Assembly (NCBI GenBank): GCA_016703945.1
Contig: JADJBC010000059.1
Location: forward strand, 124,001-188,000
Source of the DNA: Candidatus Aalborgicola danicus
GTDB taxonomy: Bacteria > Pseudomonadota > Gammaproteobacteria > Burkholderiales > Burkholderiaceae_C
DNA: 64,000 nt
Direction: 5' to 3'
Position 1 is the stretch's first letter. Every line of letters begins with the position of its first letter. This document shows, one piece after another, positions 10,115 to 16,823 of this stretch. Both the position numbers and the translations under genes were made by a program. The notes under the pieces were generated by a model. The model saw only the letters and a program-made list of their open reading frames with translations, did not search any database and had not been told where the DNA came from.

Positions 10115-10176
10115 CAACCAAGGCTGTTGAGACTCCCCCTCGCCCGGCGGGGCGAGGGGGTTGGGGGGAGTGGGGG
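10115..10176 (+). repeat. REP-like palindrome (family B), copy 1
   Basis: Contains CTCCCCCTCGCC / GGCGAGGGGG arms around CGGCG, followed by a G-rich tail (TTGGGGGGAGTGGGGG). The same unit occurs inverted at 47317-47361 and direct at 47679-47721. Its left flank CAACCAAGGCTGTTGAGA also matches the left flank of the 47679 copy, so the repeat unit is longer than the palindrome. It abuts the tsaD stop at 10177 and could act as a transcription stop or 3'-end protector. Confidence 0.8.
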
Positions 10177-11283
10177 CTACAGTGAATCCAGCGGCCAGCG
10201 CGGCTTGACGTCGAAGGCGTAGGTCTTGTCGGCCTGCTGCAATCCACTTTGCAAACGCATGGCGGCCGCCATAGCAATCATGGCGCCGTTGTCGGTACAC
10301 AAGTGCAACTCCGGGTAGTGCACCCTTACTGCGCGTTTGGCGCAAGCCGCGTTCAGTTGCTCGCGCAACGCACGATTGGCACCTACACCACCGGCAACCA
10401 CCAAGCGCAGCAATCCTGTTTGCGTGAGCGCCAGCATAGATTTGCGCACCAACACGTCCACAATGGCGGCCTGGGTCGACGCCGCCAGGTCACACTGCTG
10501 TTGACGTGGCAAGGCATCGAAGCCCGCTGTGCTACTGCCGGTCGGTTGCACTTGTGGTGGCGACTCGCCCAGCGAATGCGCCAGATCGGCTGCCAACATG
10601 CGCTGGGCCTGCACCAGTACAGCGGTTTTCAGACCAGCAAAGGAAAAATCCAGGTTGCCACTCTTGAGCAAAGGGCGCGGCAGGGCATAGGCTTTGGGGT
10701 CACCCTGCTCCGCCATCTTTGCCAAAGCCGGCCCACCTGGGTAACCCATCCCCATCAGCTTGGCCGACTTGTCAAAGGCCTCGCCCGCTGCATCGTCAAT
10801 GGTTTCGCCCAACAGCACATAGCGCCCTACCCCATCCACTTGCATCAGTTGGGTGTGCCCGCCCGAAACCAGCAAGGCCACAAAGGGAAATTGCGGCGGA
10901 TCGGCACTCAAAAAGGGCGACAACAAATGGCCTTCCAAATGGTGCACACCCAACACCGGTTTGTCCAAGGCCGCACCCAGGGCACAGGCCACACCCGCGC
11001 CAACCAACAGGGCGCCAGCAAGACCCGGGCCTCGGGTGTAGGCCACAACATCCACCTGCGCCAAAACCCGTCCGCTGTCTGCCAACACCTCTTGGGTGAG
11101 TGGCAACACGCGGCGGATATGGTCACGGCTGGCCAGCTCTGGCACCACGCCGCCAAAAGCCTGGTGCATTTCGACCTGGCTGTACAGCGCGTGGGACAAC
11201 AAGGTGGGCATAGCTTCGTCTTCCCACTGCACCAGGGCTACGCCCGTTTCATCACACGATGACTCAATCCCCAAAACCAGCAT
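10177..11283 (-). CDS. tsaD: tRNA N6-adenosine threonylcarbamoyltransferase
   Basis: TsaD transfers the threonylcarbamoyl group to A37 of ANN-decoding tRNAs. The 368-residue protein begins [18 protein letters not shown] at 11283, after GGGGGA. It carries the metal-binding [10 protein letters not shown], the [10 protein letters not shown] nucleotide motif, and [20 protein letters not shown]. The upstream in-frame extension to 11904 is antisense to the GNAT gene and not real. A 25-residue linker rich in Gln/Ser/Pro near residues 235-260 is longer than in E. coli TsaD. Confidence 0.97.
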   Translation of the reverse strand: MLVLGIESSCDETGVALVQWEDEAMPTLLSHALYSQVEMHQAFGGVVPELASRDHIRRVLPLTQEVLADSGRVLAQVDVVAYTRGPGLAGALLVGAGVACALGAALDKPVLGVHHLEGHLLSPFLSADPPQFPFVALLVSGGHTQLMQVDGVGRYVLLGETIDDAAGEAFDKSAKLMGMGYPGGPALAKMAEQGDPKAYALPRPLLKSGNLDFSFAGLKTAVLVQAQRMLAADLAHSLGESPPQVQPTGSSTAGFDALPRQQQCDLAASTQAAIVDVLVRKSMLALTQTGLLRLVVAGGVGANRALREQLNAACAKRAVRVHYPELHLCTDNGAMIAMAAAMRLQSGLQQADKTYAFDVKPRWPLDSL

Positions 11284-11366
11284 ATTTCCCCCAAGAGACC
11301 GCGAGTTTAGAGTAAGCACCCGGTCGACCATCGGCACAATACACGCTGAAACACACCCGAGCCACC

Positions 11367-12128
11367 ATGCACAGATTCCGATTTCCACTGGACCCACTAG
11401 AAATTGCCAGTCTGGAACGCGCCACACTGGACGCAGTGGCGCCACCGGCCGTGGCAGAAATCGACGGCTGGCTACTCCCCTTTGACCACGGCAGCATTGG
11501 CCGCGCCAAAAGCGCCGTGCCGATCCGTTACGAGCGCACCCATGCCCGGGACGTTGCCACCATCGAGTCTTTGTATGCAGCACGAGGCCTGCAGGCCGCT
11601 TACCGTGTGGCCGATGTGCCGGGCCTCGCCGCGATTCAGGCCGCGCTGGCCCATAGGGGCTATCAGGCACAACAACCCACACTGGTGCAAGTTGGCAGCG
11701 TGGCGAACCTGCGTGCCCTGTCCCATGGCACGCCAGCCCACGTAGGCACCCGCCCTGAAGCGGCATGGGCGTCGGTTTACCTGGCCGAAGGTTTTGACCC
11801 CGTTGACGGCGCCCACCGTATTCAGGCGCTGAGCCGTAGCCAACACATGGTGTATGCCTATGTTGAAGAAGACGGCCAGGCCGTCGCCGCGGGCACAGCG
11901 GCATTCAGTCAGGGCTGGTGCAGCATCCACGGCATGCGTACCATCCCCGCGCGGCGTGGGCGTGGATTGGCAGCACGCATATTGGTCGCCTTGGCCAACA
12001 CTGCATCCGAGCACAAACTGGAACGTGTCTTCTTGCAGGTCGAAGAAGGCAATACCGCAGCACTGGCGCTCTACAGCCGCGCTGGCTTCGAGACGGCGTG
12101 GCGCTACCACTACTGGCGCAAGCCTTGA
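11367..12128 (+). CDS. GNAT family N-acetyltransferase
   Basis: A 253-residue protein whose C-terminal third is a GNAT fold. [20 protein letters not shown] is the acetyl-CoA pyrophosphate loop and helix, then [20 protein letters not shown] and [13 protein letters not shown] close the fold. The N-terminal half (about 130 residues) resembles a second, degenerate GNAT-like domain ([19 protein letters not shown]). It is divergent from tsaD with 83 bp between them. The substrate is unknown. Confidence 0.85.
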   Translation: MHRFRFPLDPLEIASLERATLDAVAPPAVAEIDGWLLPFDHGSIGRAKSAVPIRYERTHARDVATIESLYAARGLQAAYRVADVPGLAAIQAALAHRGYQAQQPTLVQVGSVANLRALSHGTPAHVGTRPEAAWASVYLAEGFDPVDGAHRIQALSRSQHMVYAYVEEDGQAVAAGTAAFSQGWCSIHGMRTIPARRGRGLAARILVALANTASEHKLERVFLQVEEGNTAALALYSRAGFETAWRYHYWRKP

Positions 12129-12145
12129 ACTGGCGTGAATATTGC

Positions 12146-12805
12146 ATGAAATTGCCCATGTCTGAAGCTCTGCGTATAGTTGTTGTCGCCCCCGATCTGG
12201 ACATTGCCGATCCGGATGACACCCATGCCTTGCAACAGGCCGAACGTTCACGCGGCCTGCGTATCGCATTGCTGGAAAACGGCTTTAACCTGGTGGCCGT
12301 TTTACCGGCTGACACTTATCTGCACGAGCGTTTGGCGCAATTGCAGGCCGACCTGATCATTCTGGATGCCGAGAGTGAGGCTCGTGACGCGCTGGAGCAC
12401 GTGGTGATGGCCACGCGGGACGCACGTCGCCCCATCGTCATGTTCACCAACGACAACGACACCTCCAACGCACGTGCCGCCGTGGCGGCCGGGGTGTCGG
12501 CCTATGTCGTGGCGGGTCTGTCAGCCGAACGCATTCGCCCCATTCTCGATGTGGCCATGGCCCGTTTCGAACATGAGCAGGCATTGCGCGCCGAACTGGC
12601 CGACGCCAAGTCCGAGGTGCAGGACCTCAGCACCGAACTCAAGAATCGCCGCATCATTGACCGCGCCAAGGGCCTGCTGATGCAGCGCCAGGGATTGAGC
12701 GAACAGGTGGCCTACGAAAAATTGCGCAAGACCGCCATGGACAAAAGCCTCAAAGTGGTGGAAGTCGCCCAACGCATGCTGGACGTCGCCGACCTGATGG
12801 GTTAG
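12146..12805 (+). CDS. nasT: ANTAR response regulator, NasT-like transcription antiterminator
   Basis: A 219-residue protein with an N-terminal receiver domain (RIVVVAPDLD; phosphoacceptor region LIILDAESEA, about residue 75) and a C-terminal ANTAR RNA-binding domain (about residues 155-215: NRRIIDRAKGLLMQRQGLSE then KLRKTAMDKSLKVVEVAQRM). ANTAR proteins such as NasT bind paired hairpins in leader RNA and prevent termination. Such a leader lies at 13506-13626 ahead of nrtA. No separate NasS sensor gene is seen; the NrtA homologue at 13662 is a transporter-like candidate. An alternative start is 12158. The gene follows the GNAT gene by 17 bp. Confidence 0.88.
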   Translation: MKLPMSEALRIVVVAPDLDIADPDDTHALQQAERSRGLRIALLENGFNLVAVLPADTYLHERLAQLQADLIILDAESEARDALEHVVMATRDARRPIVMFTNDNDTSNARAAVAAGVSAYVVAGLSAERIRPILDVAMARFEHEQALRAELADAKSEVQDLSTELKNRRIIDRAKGLLMQRQGLSEQVAYEKLRKTAMDKSLKVVEVAQRMLDVADLMG

Positions 12806-12814
12806 GTTTCATCG

Positions 12815-12892
12815 CCGGGCCGCCCGAAGGCAAAATGCGCCCCCTCGGGGGGCAGAGAGCCACACGCAGTGGGCGAACGTGGGGGCTCTCAC
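12815..12892. repeat. GC-rich intergenic repeat with stem-loops
   Basis: Between nasT and the convergent small gene. It contains GCGCCCCCTCGGGGGGC (stem of about 7 bp) and then AGAGCCACACGCAGTGGG...GGGGGCTCT, whose ends AGAGCC/GGCTCT pair. Similar intergenic sequences are familiar from Comamonadaceae genomes (recalled, not searched). It may serve as a bidirectional terminator between nasT and the minus-strand gene. Confidence 0.55.
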
Positions 12893-12894
12893 TC

Positions 12895-13302
12895 TCAACT
12901 CCGCAGGTTCATGGCCTGCGCCAAGGCGAACACGCTGTTGACACAGGGCCGCGCGGCGCTGATGGCGTTGGGCTTGCGCGTTACCGCGCAGTCGCGGCCA
13001 TACTGGGTAATCACAAAATGTGCACACACCACTTGGCGTCCCGGACCCAGAATGGAAACTGCACGCGACGCCGTGACCGCACCCAGCACATCCAGCCGCG
13101 CCAGGCGGTTGCGGGTCGAAATTTCCAGCGCACCCACATCGTGCGAGATCTCCTTGATGGACACCGGTTTGCTCTTGGTTGCCTGGTAGCGCAGGATCTC
13201 AACCGACTCCGGCCACGGCTCAGCCGGCACATTGCGGTTGGTGCGCGTTTTTGTCGTTTCGATGGCCGGTTGCATGCCTGTTTTTTCGGCAGAAAACCGC
13301 AT
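12895..13302 (-). CDS. Hypothetical protein with winged-helix-like segment
   Basis: A 135-residue protein starting at 13302, with AAAGAG upstream. I do not recognise a named family. The middle section (VEILRYQATKSKPVSIKEIS then STRNRLARLDVLGAV) reads like a helix-turn-helix or winged-helix segment of a small DNA-binding protein. A conserved-looking GRQVVCAHFVITQYG region follows. It lies convergent to nasT and divergent from the nrtA leader, so a regulatory role near the nitrate genes is possible but is inference only. Confidence 0.55.
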   Translation of the reverse strand: MRFSAEKTGMQPAIETTKTRTNRNVPAEPWPESVEILRYQATKSKPVSIKEISHDVGALEISTRNRLARLDVLGAVTASRAVSILGPGRQVVCAHFVITQYGRDCAVTRKPNAISAARPCVNSVFALAQAMNLRS

Positions 13303-13387
13303 ACTCTTTAGCCCTGTACTGAAATTGGTGCACCGCACAAGATTGGTGCCAACACCGTCACTGTGGCAAATATCCAAGCAAAAAGCA

Positions 13388-13434
13388 GCGTAAGCCCTCG
13401 AATTACCTAGGTTTATTGCTATTATTTATATAGC
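13388..13434 (+). repeat. Dispersed ~50-bp repeat (family A), weak copy
   Basis: A degenerate match: AAGCCCTCGAATTACCTAG, then TTGCTATTATTTATATAGC, keeping the left CCCTCG block and the right inverted-repeat block. It lies upstream of the sigma-54 site of nrtA. Copy status is uncertain. Confidence 0.35.
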
Positions 13435-13476
13435 GACAGAGCACACACATGGGATCCATGGTGTGGCCATTTGACT

Positions 13477-13491
13477 TGGCACACTCATTGC
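13477..13491 (+). promoter_or_regulatory. Sigma-54 (-24/-12) promoter of nrtA
   Basis: TGGCAC-N5-TTGC with GG at 13478-13479 and GC at 13490-13491, exactly 10 bases apart, as sigma-54 RNA polymerase requires. The predicted start is near 13503, three bases before the first ANTAR hairpin. This implies nitrogen-limitation control through an enhancer-binding protein such as NtrC. No NtrC site was identified with confidence. Confidence 0.75.
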
Positions 13492-13505
13492 TTATACCCA
13501 TCCGA

Positions 13506-13574
13506 GACCAATGATGGTCATTGACTGGTGCCACCCAACGGCGGGCGGAACCGGCAACCCGGACAAAGGCGTCC
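13506..13574 (+). promoter_or_regulatory. ANTAR-type antiterminator hairpin pair in nrtA leader
   Basis: Hairpin P1 is GACC-[AATGAT]-GGTC at 13506-13519. Hairpin P2 is GGAC-[AAAGGC]-GTCC at 13561-13574. Both loops are six bases with A at position 1 and G at position 4, the pattern known for RNAs bound by ANTAR proteins. A 41-base linker separates them. P2 shares its loop and 3' arm with the terminator stem at 13565, so P2 and the terminator cannot form together. NasT-like protein from 12146 is the likely ligand. Confidence 0.75.
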
Positions 13575-13626
13575 CCGCCTGCACGTAGCTGATCACCAGC
13601 CAGTGCAGCGTGAGGACGCCTTTTTT
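13565..13626 (+). terminator. Leader terminator (attenuator) before nrtA
   Basis: AAAGGCGTCC at 13565-13574 pairs with GGACGCCTTT at 13614-13623 and is followed by further T bases (TTTGTTT). An inner stem CTGCAC/GTGCAG (13579-13584 and 13603-13608) sits in the large loop. It lies about 120 bases downstream of the predicted start and 36 bases before the nrtA ATG, so it must be bypassed for nrtABC expression. Confidence 0.85.
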
Positions 13627-13661
13627 GTTTGCGAACCGATATCACTTAAAGGATGTTTGCC

Positions 13662-14906
13662 ATGATCAACCTTCTGAACAACAAGCTCAGCCGCCGCGCT
13701 GTACTGCAATCCGCCGCCGTGGGTGCCATTGGCATCACTCCGGCGTTGCGCTCTGCCGTCTACGCCGCCGGTTCCGATGCACCGGAAAAAACCGAGGTCA
13801 AGATCGGCTTCATCCCGCTGACCGATTGCGCCAGCGTCGTGATGGCCTCGGTGCTGGGCATCGACAAAAAATACGGCGTGAAGATCGTGCCCAGCAAAGA
13901 GGCCTCATGGGCCGGCGTGCGCGACAAGCTGGTCAATGGCGAACTGGACTTTGCCCACTCTCTGTACGGCCTGATCTACGGCGTGCACTTAGGGGTAAGC
14001 GGCCCCAAGAAAGACATGGCCGTGATGATGACGCTCAACCAGAATGGCCAGGCCATCACGCTGTCCAAGAAGCTGGCCGACAAGGGCGCCGTGGACGGAG
14101 CCGGCCTGGCCAAGCTGATGGCCACCGACAAGCGCGAATACACCTTTGCCCAGACCTTCCCCACCGGCACCCACGCCATGTGGCTGTACTACTGGTTGGC
14201 CGCCAACGGCATCAACCCGATGAAGGACGCCAAGGTCATCACCGTGCCGCCACCGCAAATGGTGGCCAATATGCGTGTGGGCAATATGGACGGATTCTGC
14301 GTGGGTGAACCCTGGAACCACCGCGCCATCATCGACGGCATTGGCGTCACCGCCACCACCACCCAGGACATCTGGAAAGACCACCCCGAAAAGGTGCTGG
14401 GCACCACGGCCGAGTTTGTGAAGAAGTACCCCAACACGGCGCGCGCCGTGACCGCTGCCATCATCGAAGCCGGCCAGTGGATCGACGCCAGCCTGTCCAA
14501 CAAGAACAAGATGGCCGAGACCATTGCCGACAAGAGCTACGTGAACACCAGCGTGGACGCCATCAACCAGCGCATTCTGGGCCGCTACCAGAACGGCATG
14601 GGCAAGACCTGGGACGACCCCAACCACATGAAGTTCTTCAACGACGGCACGGTGAACTTCCCCTACCTGTCCGACGGCATGTGGTTCCTCACGCAACACA
14701 AGCGCTGGGGCTTGGTGAAGGATCACCCCGACTACCTGGCAGTGGCAAAGCAGATCAACCAGATCGACATCTACAAACAGGCCGCCACTGCCGCCAAGGC
14801 GCCGGTGCCAAAGGACGCGATGCGCTCGGCCAAGCTCATGGATGGCGTGGTCTGGGATGGCAAAGACCCGAAGAAGTACGCCGACGGTTTCAAGATTAAA
14901 GCGTAA
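13662..14906 (+). CDS. nrtA: Nitrate ABC transporter substrate-binding protein NrtA-like
   Basis: A 414-residue periplasmic binding protein of the NrtA/CmpA/NasS family (nitrate or nitrite). The start at 13662 is favoured because AAAGGA lies 8 bp upstream; an ATG at 13653 overlaps that site. The N-terminus has a twin-arginine-like signal (KLSRRAVLQSAAVGAIG). KIGFIPLTDCASVVMASVLG opens the mature domain; HAMWLYYWLAANGINP and PPPQMVANMRVGNMDGFCVG are typical NrtA motifs. It is the first gene of nrtABC behind the leader. Confidence 0.93.
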   Translation: MINLLNNKLSRRAVLQSAAVGAIGITPALRSAVYAAGSDAPEKTEVKIGFIPLTDCASVVMASVLGIDKKYGVKIVPSKEASWAGVRDKLVNGELDFAHSLYGLIYGVHLGVSGPKKDMAVMMTLNQNGQAITLSKKLADKGAVDGAGLAKLMATDKREYTFAQTFPTGTHAMWLYYWLAANGINPMKDAKVITVPPPQMVANMRVGNMDGFCVGEPWNHRAIIDGIGVTATTTQDIWKDHPEKVLGTTAEFVKKYPNTARAVTAAIIEAGQWIDASLSNKNKMAETIADKSYVNTSVDAINQRILGRYQNGMGKTWDDPNHMKFFNDGTVNFPYLSDGMWFLTQHKRWGLVKDHPDYLAVAKQINQIDIYKQAATAAKAPVPKDAMRSAKLMDGVVWDGKDPKKYADGFKIKA

Positions 14907-14916
14907 GGAGAGCACC

Positions 14917-15873
14917 ATGGTCAGCGCAGTATTCCATTCCCCCCTGGCTGCGGCCAGCGAGAGCATTGCTATGAAAAAAGAAGCGCCTCACGCAGATTCT
15001 ACGAGGGCTGGCAGCTCAAAAGCCTTGGATGTTTCAGCTCAAACGGTGACCGCCGCCGCTGCACCCGCAGCCGCACGCCCAGCCTACGACTGGCGTGGCC
15101 TGGTGATGACGGTGCTGCCACCCCTGCTGGGCCTGGGCCTGCTGATCGGCATCTGGGCCATCATCAGCATCAGCACCGCCAGCAGCATTCCCAGCCCGTG
15201 GGAGACCTGGAAGCAGGCCGTGGTGTTGTTCAGTGACCCGTTCTACCGCAAGGGGCCCAACGACCAGGGCGTGGGCTGGAACGTACTGATGTCGCTGGAG
15301 CGCGTGGCCGTGGGGTTTGGCCTGGCTGCCGCAGTGGGCATTCCGGCCGGCTTTGCGATTGGCCGTTTTGAGTTTCTGGGCCGCATGTTCAATCCACTGA
15401 TCAGCCTGCTGCGCCCGGTGTCGCCACTGGCCTGGCTGCCCATCGGCCTGATGGTCTTCAAGGGTGCCAACCCGGCTGCCATCTGGACCATCTTCATCTG
15501 CTCGATCTGGCCCATGCTCATCAACACCGCCGTCGGTGTGCAACGGGTGCCGCAGGACTACATGAACGTGGCCAAGGTGCTGAACCTGTCCGAGTGGAAG
15601 ATCGTCACCAAGATCCTGTTCCCCGCCGTGCTGCCCTACATGCTGACCGGCGTGCGCCTGGCCGTGGGCACCGCCTGGCTGGTGATCGTGGCCGCCGAGA
15701 TGCTGACCGGTGGCGTGGGCATTGGCTTCTGGGTCTGGGACGAGTGGAACAACCTGAACGTCAAGAACATCATCATCGCCATCTTCGTGATCGGCATCGT
15801 GGGTCTGATCCTGGAATACGCGCTGATCAAGATCGCAACCGCGTTTACGTTTGAACTTGGGGACACACCGTAG
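14917..15873 (+). CDS. nrtB: Nitrate ABC transporter permease NrtB-like
   Basis: A 318-residue inner-membrane permease, starting at 14917 after AAGGAG, 11 bp after nrtA. Membrane helices begin near residue 65, and the EAA-type loop is in the stretch NVAKVLNLSEWKIVTKILFP. GVRLAVGTAWLVIVAAEML and GIGFWVWDEWNNLNVKNII are family-typical. The first 60 residues form a long polar N-terminal extension; residues about 17-33 are encoded by an in-frame copy of a dispersed repeat (14964-15014), so part of this extension is recent. Confidence 0.93.
   Translation: MVSAVFHSPLAAASESIAMKKEAPHADSTRAGSSKALDVSAQTVTAAAAPAAARPAYDWRGLVMTVLPPLLGLGLLIGIWAIISISTASSIPSPWETWKQAVVLFSDPFYRKGPNDQGVGWNVLMSLERVAVGFGLAAAVGIPAGFAIGRFEFLGRMFNPLISLLRPVSPLAWLPIGLMVFKGANPAAIWTIFICSIWPMLINTAVGVQRVPQDYMNVAKVLNLSEWKIVTKILFPAVLPYMLTGVRLAVGTAWLVIVAAEMLTGGVGIGFWVWDEWNNLNVKNIIIAIFVIGIVGLILEYALIKIATAFTFELGDTP
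14964..15014 (-). repeat. Dispersed ~50-bp repeat (family A) inside nrtB
   Basis: Reverse-orientation copy: TTGCTATGAAAAAAGAAGCG, then GCAGATTCTACGAGGGCTGG on the plus strand. It lies in the nrtB coding region, keeps the frame open, and encodes part of the polar N-terminal tail ahead of the first membrane helix. Confidence 0.65.
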
Positions 15874-15891
15874 CGAAGCAAGTCATCAAGG

Positions 15892-16743
15892 GTGTTCTTG
15901 GAAGCCAGCTCTGCCAACGATACAAAAGTTATCGAGATCCAGAACGTCGCCCAAACCTTCAAGACCAAGAAGGGCCTGTTCCCCGCACTGCGCGACATCA
16001 ACCTGACGGTTGCCAAGGGCGAGTTTGTGACGCTGATCGGCCACTCCGGTTGCGGCAAGTCCACCCTGCTGAACCTGATTGCCGGGCTGACCATGCCGTC
16101 TGAGGGCACGCTGCTGTGCGCCAACCGCGAGATCGCCGGACCCGGCCCCGAGCGTGCCGTGGTGTTTCAGAACCACTCGCTGCTGCCGTGGCTCACCTGT
16201 TTCGAAAACGTCTACCTGGGTGTCGAGCGCGTGTTTGGTGCAGCGTCCAAAAGCACCGGCGCAGCGTCGGAAAACAAGGCCCAGCTGAAGGAGCGCACCG
16301 ACGCTGCGCTGGCAATGGTCGGTTTGACCCCCGCCGCACACAAGCGCCCGGGCGAAATCTCCGGCGGCATGAAACAACGTGTGGGTATTGCCCGGGCGCT
16401 GGCCATGGAGCCCAAGGTTTTGCTGATGGACGAACCCTTTGGTGCACTGGACGCGCTGACCCGCGCCAAGCTGCAGGACGAGCTGCTGGACATCGTGGCG
16501 CGCACGCACAGCACCGTGGTCATGGTCACCCACGATGTCGACGAAGCGGTGCTGCTGAGCGACAAAATCGTGATGCTGACCAATGGGCCCTCCGCCACCA
16601 TTGGCGAGGTGCTGAGAGTGGAACTGGAGCGCCCGCGCAACCGCGTAGCGCTGGCCGACAATCCACAATACCTGGGCTATCGCAAGGCGGTCATCGACTT
16701 TTTGTACACCCGCCAAGCGCACGTTGAGCGGTCTGTTGCGTAG
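15892..16743 (+). CDS. nrtC: Nitrate ABC transporter ATP-binding protein NrtC/NrtD-like
   Basis: A 283-residue ABC ATPase of the nitrate/taurine class. It has Walker [18 protein letters not shown]-loop [10 protein letters not shown], signature [15 protein letters not shown], Walker [15 protein letters not shown] and switch His in MVTHDVDEA. No ATG is available upstream of Walker A. The GTG at 15892 is the longest start; a TTG at 15898 is 5 bp from AAGGG and is an alternative. It has a single ATPase domain without the NrtA-like fusion of cyanobacterial NrtC. Confidence 0.92.
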   Translation: MFLEASSANDTKVIEIQNVAQTFKTKKGLFPALRDINLTVAKGEFVTLIGHSGCGKSTLLNLIAGLTMPSEGTLLCANREIAGPGPERAVVFQNHSLLPWLTCFENVYLGVERVFGAASKSTGAASENKAQLKERTDAALAMVGLTPAAHKRPGEISGGMKQRVGIARALAMEPKVLLMDEPFGALDALTRAKLQDELLDIVARTHSTVVMVTHDVDEAVLLSDKIVMLTNGPSATIGEVLRVELERPRNRVALADNPQYLGYRKAVIDFLYTRQAHVERSVA

Positions 16744-16823
16744 CGGCCATTGCCCGTCGATAAGGGCCACGGGCATCGATTTTCGGTTTGGGTTTGGAAA
16801 TTGGCACGCCATAATGGCACGTT

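Noticed and set aside
9911..10345. Poly-Gly and poly-Pro open frames across the G tract
   Set aside because: They exist only because the G tract has no stop codons; not proteins.
10249..11262. 337-codon plus-strand open frame opposite tsaD
   Set aside because: Antisense shadow of tsaD with Gln/His-rich composition; tsaD itself is unambiguous.
11284..11904. Long N-terminal extension of tsaD
   Set aside because: The extension is antisense to the GNAT gene; the conserved TsaD start with GGGGGA upstream is at 11283.
12131..12145. Sigma-54-like element (TGGCGTGAATATTGC) before nasT
   Set aside because: The GG-N10-GC spacing fits, but the -24 half deviates and the start would fall on the nasT ATG at 12158, leaving no leader; probably chance.
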